DNA from: Nonomuraea sp. NBC_00507
GTDB taxonomy: Bacteria; Actinomycetota; Actinomycetes; Streptosporangiales; Streptosporangiaceae
Length of the DNA: 64,000 bases
Direction: 5' to 3'
Assembly (NCBI RefSeq): GCF_036013525.1
Contig: NZ_CP107853.1
Span: 5,332,001 to 5,396,000 of the forward strand
The position numbers were made by a program, and so were the translations under genes. The notes beneath the pieces were generated by a model. The model saw nothing but the letters and a program-made list of their open reading frames with translations, was not told the origin of the DNA and made no database searches. Shown piece after piece: positions 58,481 through 64,000 of this stretch (position 1 is its first letter; each line of letters opens with the position of its first letter).

Positions 58481-58787
58481 CGCCGTGGAGCGCGCGCGGC
58501 ATGCCGGTGGGCGTCGCGTCGGCGGTGCTGCGTACCCACAAGAGCGCGGCCACGGCCACGGCCGCGATCAGCAGCACCAGTCCGCCGACCACGATCACCC
58601 ACCACCAGGCGGACTTCGGAGGCTTCGCCTCGTAGTGGGGCACGTCGGGCAGCATGTCCGGGGTGTACGGCAGGCGCTGCGTGGACGGAGAGTCCTGCCG
58701 ATGCGGCGGTTGCGTGGGATGGGGGTAACGGTGCCTGATCGTCTGGTCGGGATCCGGGTCCTGCCGGTCAGGCTGATCTGGATTCAT
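58467..58787 (-). CDS. Single-pass membrane protein, Pro/Gln/Asp-rich N-terminus
   Basis: The 106-residue protein has a hydrophilic region rich in Pro, Asp, Gln and His (1-62) and then one membrane helix (WWWVIVVGGLVLLIAAVAVAALLW in outline, 66-89). The ATG at 58787 has GAGGG upstream; ATGs 15 and 29 codons earlier are alternatives. The C-terminus overlaps the convergent DUF1579-like gene. Nothing identifies its function. Confidence 0.65.
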   Translation of the reverse strand: MNPDQPDRQDPDPDQTIRHRYPHPTQPPHRQDSPSTQRLPYTPDMLPDVPHYEAKPPKSAWWWVIVVGGLVLLIAAVAVAALLWVRSTADATPTGMPRALHGVTRA

Positions 58788-58908
58788 GAGGCCCTCGAGC
58801 ACGCTGCGGAGTGTCGGGTTTTCCGCCCACATTGTCACACTCTCGCCGGTTTTCCCGTCCAGGTGGCATGACATCGGGACGCGCGACGGGAGCCGGCGGC
58901 CGGCGAGA

Positions 58909-59370
58909 TCAGCTGGGACGCGTATCCCAGGGGTTGAAGGGTGGATTCGGCGGGTTCTGCCGGCCGGGCGGCTGCTGCTGGAAGGGCGGCTGCCCCCACT
59001 CGGGCTGCTGCTGCGGCGGCTGTCGGCCCGGCCCCTGGGGTGGCGCGGGCTGCTGTGGGTTGCGCCGGGTCACCACGGCCCCGATCAGCAGGGCCGTGCC
59101 GGTGAGGTTGAAGAGCAGGGAGATGGTGTTCGAGATGGTGAGCGCCGGCGCCAAGCCCACGAGGTCGGCCACCGCCTCGTCGACGAGGCCCCGTGCGATG
59201 TTGAACACCGTTCCCACCAGTAGCACGACGCAGCCCATGATCCCGATGACCGACGCGCGCCCGTGGTCGCGTCTGCGCATCGCCATCATGATGATGCCGC
59301 CCACCAGCAGCACGCTCAGCAGGATGAGGCCCGCGATGGTGACGATGGCGAAGGACGTGCTGATCATCAA
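58909..59370 (-). CDS. Small multi-pass membrane protein with Pro/Gln-rich tail
   Basis: The 153-residue protein has about three membrane segments (residues 7-30, 41-60 and 78-100) and a C-terminal tail (105-153) rich in Pro, Gln and Gly (PPQGPGRQPPQQQP), which is probably disordered and cytoplasmic. It has no recognised domain. It lies downstream of the NhaA fusion with 33 nt between them, perhaps in the same transcript. Confidence 0.7.
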   Translation of the reverse strand: MMISTSFAIVTIAGLILLSVLLVGGIIMMAMRRRDHGRASVIGIMGCVVLLVGTVFNIARGLVDEAVADLVGLAPALTISNTISLLFNLTGTALLIGAVVTRRNPQQPAPPQGPGRQPPQQQPEWGQPPFQQQPPGRQNPPNPPFNPWDTRPS

Positions 59371-59403
59371 AGGGCTCCCGCAGGTGAGGCGACGCCGAAG
59401 ACC

Positions 59404-61200
59404 TTACGGGGATTTGCGTAGTTCTTCCAAGGCCCGGCTGATCGAAGCCAGGTTCAGCGGACCCTGGTAACGCACGCCGTTCAGGAAGAGCGTGGGCGTG
59501 CCACGCACCCCGCTGTCGCGCCCCGACGCCTCGTCGAGCCCGATCCTGGAGACGTGTCTCGGCACGTCGGACCAGGGCTCGACATCCAGCTGGGCGGCAT
59601 AGTGCGCCAGGTCGGCGTCCGTGAGGAAGCGCTGGTTGTCGTAGAGGATGTCGTGCATTTCCCAGAACCTGTCCTGATCGGCCGCGGCCTCGGCGACTAT
59701 CGCGGCAGGCGCGGCCCGGGGGTGCAGGGTCCTGAGCGGGAAGTGCCGGAACACCAGCCGTACGTCGGGGTTCTTGTCGCGGAGCTCCTCCAGCACGGGA
59801 TGGAGGCGGCCGCAGTAGGGGCACTCGAAATCGCCGTACTCCACGATCGTGATCCTGGCGTCCTGCGGACCCCGCACGTGGTCGCCGGGCCCCACGGGTA
59901 CGGACAGCAGCTCCGACAGCTCCTCGTCCGGCTCGGCCTCGGGCGGAGCGCAGACCCCGCCCCGATCCCAGGCCATCCGGAAGATCGCCCAGCCGAGCAG
60001 GGCGGAGAGCAGCGACCCGGCCAGGATGCCGATCTTCGCCTCGGCCTGGATCGCCGGATCGTCGAAGGCCAGGTCCACGATGAACAACGCCACGGTGAAC
60101 CCGATCCCGGACACGGCGGCCCCGCCCAGCAGCTGACCCCACACCAGGTTTCCGGGCAGGATGCCCCATCCGAACCTGAGCGGCAGCCACGTGCCGAGCG
60201 AGATCCCGATGAACTTCCCCAGCAGCAGCCCCAGCGCCACGCCGATGGCCACCGGCGACGTCAGCGCCGCACGCAGGGTCTCGGCGTCGAGCCGCACGCC
60301 GGCGTTCGCCAGTGCGAACACCGGCACGATCACATAGCTGCTCCACGGGTGCAGCCGCAGCTGCAGCCGCTCGTTCACGGAAACGGCCATCTGGACCCGC
60401 CGCGCGGCCTCCCTGGCCGCCCGCGCGCTCGGCTCGGTGGTGAACTCGTGCACCGCCTCGCCGGCCATCAGCAGCTTATGGTCGGTCGGGGCGTATACGA
60501 AGACCAGGACGCCCAGCGCGATCCCGATGAGCGTGGGGTGGATCCCGCTCTCCAACGTGGCCACCCAGAGCCCGAACCCCAGCACGATGTACGCCGGCGC
60601 GCGCCAGATCTTCAACCACCGCAACGTCACGATCGCGGCCAGCAGCACGGCGGCCACCACGAGGGCGGGCAGGGCCAGGCTCTCGGTGTAGAACAGGGCG
60701 ATGATGATGATCGCCAGCACGTCGTCCACGATGGCCAGGGTCAGCAGGAAAGCCCGCAGCGGATCGGGACACCGGGCGCCCACGACGGCCAGCACGCCCA
60801 GCACGAAAGCGGTGTCGGTGGCGATCGGCACGCCCCACCCGGCGGCTCCGGGCCCGCCGAAGTTGAGCAGCAGGTAGATCCCGGCCGGCACCAGCATCCC
60901 GCCCAAGGCCGCCACCGCCGGCACCGCGATCAGCCGCCGATCCCGCAGCTGCCCGAGCCGCATCTCGTAGGAGACCTCGAGCCCGACGACGAAGAAGAAC
61001 AGCGTCATGAGGCCGTCGTTGACCCAGTGCCGCAGATCCAGCGAGAAGACGGCGTCCCCGAAGGACAGACCCATCGGCGTGTGCCAGAAGGCCTCGTACG
61101 TGTCCCCCCACGGGGAATTCGCCCAGAGCAGGGCCAAGGCGGTGGCGACGAGCAACACGCTCGTACTGCCGGCCTCGGTCCTGAAAAAGGCTCGCAACAT
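59404..61200 (-). CDS. nhaA: NhaA Na+/H+ antiporter fused to a DsbA/thioredoxin domain
   Basis: The 598-residue fusion has a full NhaA part (1-410). ATDTAFVLGVLA and LAIVDDVLAIIIIALFYT contain the ion-binding Asp pair, and VSGIGFTVALFI is the late conserved helix. A thioredoxin-fold domain follows (about 430-598) with ITIVEYGDFECPYCGRLHP; CPYC is the redox motif, and TPTLFLNG is the cis-Pro loop. This fused form is known in actinobacteria and other lineages. It probably exports Na+ in exchange for protons; the role of the redox domain is unknown. Confidence 0.94.
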   Translation of the reverse strand: MLRAFFRTEAGSTSVLLVATALALLWANSPWGDTYEAFWHTPMGLSFGDAVFSLDLRHWVNDGLMTLFFFVVGLEVSYEMRLGQLRDRRLIAVPAVAALGGMLVPAGIYLLLNFGGPGAAGWGVPIATDTAFVLGVLAVVGARCPDPLRAFLLTLAIVDDVLAIIIIALFYTESLALPALVVAAVLLAAIVTLRWLKIWRAPAYIVLGFGLWVATLESGIHPTLIGIALGVLVFVYAPTDHKLLMAGEAVHEFTTEPSARAAREAARRVQMAVSVNERLQLRLHPWSSYVIVPVFALANAGVRLDAETLRAALTSPVAIGVALGLLLGKFIGISLGTWLPLRFGWGILPGNLVWGQLLGGAAVSGIGFTVALFIVDLAFDDPAIQAEAKIGILAGSLLSALLGWAIFRMAWDRGGVCAPPEAEPDEELSELLSVPVGPGDHVRGPQDARITIVEYGDFECPYCGRLHPVLEELRDKNPDVRLVFRHFPLRTLHPRAAPAAIVAEAAADQDRFWEMHDILYDNQRFLTDADLAHYAAQLDVEPWSDVPRHVSRIGLDEASGRDSGVRGTPTLFLNGVRYQGPLNLASISRALEELRKSP

Positions 61201-61227
61201 CTCAGATCTCCCCCTGGAGATCTGATC

Positions 61228-61917
61228 CTAGGGTCCCTTGGAGAACAGGTAGGACGCCGCATCCAAGGCAAGCAGCAATCCGACGATGGCCAGGGCCCAG
61301 CTGACCATCGAGGCCGAGTTCTTGGTGAGCCACGCCCGCAGCCGCTCCAGCTTCGGCTCCAGCCAGGATGCGGCCACCGCGCGCAGCCCCATGAGCGCCA
61401 GCGGCGGCACGATCATGATGAGCACGTAGCCGGCGAGCAGCGGCAGCCACTGCCCCGGGGGCAGGCCGGAGGTGGTCATGATGCCGACGGCCGCCAGGTA
61501 CGGCACCATCGTCGCCACCTCGACCACCCCGGCCGTCAGCCCGAGCATCACCATGACGCGCGGGCCGCCGGTGCGCGGCTCGAACCGGCGCTCCGGCTTG
61601 CCCAGCTTCGCCCGCCTCTTGGGGTCGAACCTGTAGCTGAGCGCGAACAGCCCCACCCCCAGGACGAGCTGCACCCAGTACGCCGGGCGGCTGTACAGCG
61701 CGTCGCCGAAGCTCTCCATGGCCGCCGCCAGCCCCATTGTCAGTGCCACCCCGAGGAGGAAGTAGAAGAGCGCGATGGTGCCGAGGTAGATCAGCAGCCG
61801 GGACACGCGGGATCGTTCCGAGGCCAGCAGGAGGTAGATGGGGATGACCAGGGTGCCGAAGCTGGTGCTGTCGACCACCGCCAGGGCGGCGAGGGTGAGC
61901 ATCAGTCCGATCGTCAT
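61228..61917 (-). CDS. GAP-family membrane protein
   Basis: The 229-residue protein has about six membrane segments and starts MTIGLMLTLAALAVVDSTSFGTLVIPIYLLL (in outline), the mark of the GAP/Sap family known from mycobacterial glycolipid export and related to LysE-like proteins. The ATG at 61917 with AGAGGA upstream is preferred; the long 5' frame is not conserved. It ends 27 nt before the NhaA gene and is probably co-transcribed with it. Confidence 0.82.
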   Translation of the reverse strand: MTIGLMLTLAALAVVDSTSFGTLVIPIYLLLASERSRVSRLLIYLGTIALFYFLLGVALTMGLAAAMESFGDALYSRPAYWVQLVLGVGLFALSYRFDPKRRAKLGKPERRFEPRTGGPRVMVMLGLTAGVVEVATMVPYLAAVGIMTTSGLPPGQWLPLLAGYVLIMIVPPLALMGLRAVAASWLEPKLERLRAWLTKNSASMVSWALAIVGLLLALDAASYLFSKGP

Positions 61918-62060
61918 GTGACGATCCTCTGGTCTCGGGGGCGCGGGCGCCTCCTCCACCGGACCGAAACCGGCGTACATCCTTCGATGCATCCTCACTC
62001 GTCCTTGGCCAGGTCTGCGTCCTTGGCCCGTTCCTCGCGCCGCTGTCGGGCAGCAAAGGC

Positions 62061-62100
62061 GCCGGCCGCGCACCCTCGGTCTCACGGGTGTGCGGCCGGC
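62061..62100 (-). terminator. Terminator of the DyP gene
   Basis: GCCGGCCGCGCACCC (62061-62075) pairs with GGGTGTGCGGCCGGC (62086-62100), 15 bp with one wobble, just past the minus-strand stop. Confidence 0.8.
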
Positions 62101-62106
62101 TGATGA

Positions 62107-63477
62107 TCAGAGATTGCGCAGATACGCGAGGGACGGCGCGAAGAAGTACTCCCCGCCCTTCATGGTGACCGTCTGCGCCACCTGGGCCTGCGGGGGCGAC
62201 ATCTCCGGCTTGCCCCAGACTTTGGGGAAGGCGACCTTGATGTCCCGGTCTCCCTGGCCGATGACCGGGTCGTGGCCGGTTGCCGGGTTCTCGAAGTCCG
62301 GGTTGTTCGCCCAGGTCTGCTGCGTGAACTCGAACTGGCTGATCAAGCTGCTGTTGAACGCCATGAACAGCAGTCCGACCTCGCCGCTCGGCCGGTTCTC
62401 CGGCGGCGAGTCGTCCGACGGGTCGTCCGCGCGCTCCCCGTACGTCTGCCCGCGCCTGGCCATGATCACCTCACGCCCGAACGAACGCGGGTTCGTCTTC
62501 CTGACGTGGCCGCTGAACGGGCACTTGCCGCCGTCGTCTCCGTCGTAGGTGAAGTCGTTGGCCACCGGCCCGCCGGCCGCCTTCGCCTTGCTGGTCAGCG
62601 GCGTGCCGTCCTTGAAGCGGCCGACCAGCATGGCGCCCGCCCGGTCGCGGTCGGCGCCGGTCAGGCCGAGGCCGTCGGCCAGGTCCCGCTCGATCTCCTT
62701 GAACGCCCTGACGTTCTGCTCCAGCTTCCTGAACACGAAGTAGCTGCCGTGGTGGCGCACGGGGTTCGGCGCGAGCGGGTCCGGCACCAGCACGTTGGCC
62801 AGCGGGAACGCCGGGTCCCAGCGCTTGCGCGGCTCCCGTTCCACCTCGTCCTTCAGGAACAGCGGCTGGCTGCGGCCGTCCACGTACCCGAAGTGCTCGA
62901 TGCCGTCGCCGGCCGGGTTGCGCATGCCCTGCCCCGTCTCCTCGCCGAGCAGCCGGGCGCTGTCCGGCAGCTCGGCGAGGATCTCCTCGCGCAGCGCCGC
63001 CACCGACTCGGGCTCGGCGTCGCCGATGAGGATGACGGCGTGGATCTCCCGCTGGAAGACCCACTCCCACTGGTCCACCGGCGGGTCGTTCACCTCGGCG
63101 ATCCGCCGCTTCATGCCGTCACGGAACACCTTGTCGCCGAACTTGCGCACCTCGTCCAGCGAGTGGCCGAGATCGATGTATCCGGCCTTGCTGATGCCGA
63201 TGCCGACGTACGGCGTGCCGGGGCGGCCGCGGGCGGCGAACTCGCGTACCTCCTCCAGGTGCTTGCGCGCCGACTTCATCTTGGTGGTCGCGATGTGCCG
63301 CAGGAACGCCCTGCCCTCGGGCACATCGTTGAACCGGACGAACAGAACGGACAGGTGCTCGCGTACATGCGCGCGCAGGATGTTCGGCTGGAGATTGTCC
63401 AGCATCGCTTTGGTGTCCGCGTTGAGCGTGGCCGAGTCCCAGGCCAGGGGTCGTTCATTGTTCAGGTCGACAGGCAT
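62107..63477 (-). CDS. DyP-type heme peroxidase
   Basis: The 456-residue protein has the DyP signature GxxDG as GYVDG at 197-201, whose Asp is catalytic in the family, and RHHGSYFVFRKLEQNV near residue 245 with the heme-contact region. Its length and loops fit the larger class C/V branch. No Tat or Sec signal is seen, so it is likely cytoplasmic or encapsulin-associated, though no encapsulin gene is adjacent. AAAGGG precedes the ATG at 63477. Confidence 0.9.
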   Translation of the reverse strand: MPVDLNNERPLAWDSATLNADTKAMLDNLQPNILRAHVREHLSVLFVRFNDVPEGRAFLRHIATTKMKSARKHLEEVREFAARGRPGTPYVGIGISKAGYIDLGHSLDEVRKFGDKVFRDGMKRRIAEVNDPPVDQWEWVFQREIHAVILIGDAEPESVAALREEILAELPDSARLLGEETGQGMRNPAGDGIEHFGYVDGRSQPLFLKDEVEREPRKRWDPAFPLANVLVPDPLAPNPVRHHGSYFVFRKLEQNVRAFKEIERDLADGLGLTGADRDRAGAMLVGRFKDGTPLTSKAKAAGGPVANDFTYDGDDGGKCPFSGHVRKTNPRSFGREVIMARRGQTYGERADDPSDDSPPENRPSGEVGLLFMAFNSSLISQFEFTQQTWANNPDFENPATGHDPVIGQGDRDIKVAFPKVWGKPEMSPPQAQVAQTVTMKGGEYFFAPSLAYLRNL

Positions 63478-63687
63478 TGTCGAATCCCTTTCCCCGTTTC
63501 CGAATGAATCGGGCCCCCAGGCGCGTCCCACCGATCCAACGCGCCCCATCTGTACGACTCGTGGGAGGCTGGGAAGGTTTCCGGAAAAATGAGGATTTCT
63601 CCCGCGCGGCTCTACTGCGCACGTAGTACCGCGACGGCCTCCCTGGGGACGATGGCCGGGACGGGCCGCGGTGGGACCGTGGTCGGC

Positions 63688-64000
63688 ATGGACGCACTGC
63701 GCAAAGCCTTGGGCGGGCTCTCGCTGCTCTATGCGCTGGTCTTCTTCGCGGCCATGCTGCTGCACTCCGGGGTCGCGCTCGGCCCGCTGACCCAGCCCGT
63801 GATCATCCCTGCCTCGATCGTGGAGACGGTGTGCAGCCTCGCCATGCTCGCCGGGTCGTACGGCGCGCTGTCCGGGCGGGAGTGGGCCTGGGACGGGCTG
63901 ATCTACACGCACGCGGCCGCGCTGGGCGGTGTGCTGATGGGCATGCTGGCGATCGCGATGAAACCGGGGGCCGAGGCCACCACGCTGCTGCTCTGGTATC
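63688..64000 (+). CDS. Membrane protein, truncated by window edge
   Basis: The frame starts at ATG 63688 (MDALRKALGGLSLLYALVFF) and stays open to the end of the window (104 codons). Three membrane segments are visible (about 8-26, 38-58, 72-92). The C-terminus lies outside, so the family cannot be assigned. Confidence 0.75.
   Translation, partial: MDALRKALGGLSLLYALVFFAAMLLHSGVALGPLTQPVIIPASIVETVCSLAMLAGSYGALSGREWAWDGLIYTHAAALGGVLMGMLAIAMKPGAEATTLLLWY

Noticed and set aside
59554..62103. 849-residue plus-strand frame opposite NhaA and the GAP gene
   Set aside because: Composition (Arg, Gln, His, Pro, Gly) is that of an antisense shadow, while the minus strand encodes clear families.

Overview
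This 64 kb window is chromosomal DNA from a high-GC filamentous actinomycete. The 16S rRNA sequence, a 25-residue bL37-type ribosomal protein, the paired ClpP1/ClpP2 proteases, the DUF5753 regulator with its ATP-binding partner, and strongly G/C-ending codons all fit Streptosporangiaceae. Nonomuraea or a close relative is my best guess from the 16S text alone, and this is inference. Most of the window is conserved core genome. Accessory genes are concentrated at the left edge and from about 51.5 kb to the right end.

Left edge to 10.4 kb: the C-terminal part of a tyrosine integrase abuts a tRNA-Pro gene, so the window appears to start just inside the end of an integrated element. Next come tRNA-Gly, a GRAM-like protein, a uridine kinase-like protein, a TrpB2-type enzyme, a tiny bL37 gene, a DeoR-galT operon, a c-di-AMP riboswitch controlling a secreted coiled-coil protein, DinB-like and VOC/TetR genes, and a divergent ATPase/XRE pair separated by an unusual 30-bp palindrome.

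10.5-23.5 kb: trigger factor, clpP1-clpP2-clpX and valS form a protein-quality and translation block, followed by a complete 16S-23S-5S operon with two tandem promoters. 23.6-45.8 kb: folC-DUF4233, an MFS-like protein, ndk, the elongation operon mreB-mreC-(small ORF)-mreD-mrdA-rodA, two radical-SAM-linked genes, RNase E/G, rplU-rpmA-obg, an SDR, and proB-proA.

45.8-51.3 kb: a small membrane protein, a Ser/Thr kinase with a repeat-rich basic linker and a multi-pass C-terminus, an M48 protease, nadD-rsfS-phosphatase and tRNA-Ala. 51.5-64 kb: a DctA-type transporter, a processive-type glycosyltransferase with an overlapping 33-residue membrane peptide, a secreted esterase-CBM2 behind GAAA-N-TTTC palindromes, a protein whose C-terminus resembles the zinc site of tRNA-guanine transglycosylases, a WYL regulator divergent from a DUF1579-like gene, small membrane proteins, an NhaA-thioredoxin fusion, a GAP-family protein, a DyP peroxidase and a truncated membrane gene.

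Recurring themes are leaderless starts (a TANNNT box 7-8 nt before the start codon of at least nine genes), 4-nt stop/start overlaps inside operons, several real genes under 60 codons, and short duplications at the 3' ends of genes. I found no CRISPR array, transposase or obvious new multi-gene defence system. The best candidates for undescribed biology are the TGT-like protein, the glycosyltransferase-miniprotein pair, the bridging ORF in the mre operon, and the palindrome of the XRE/ATPase pair.
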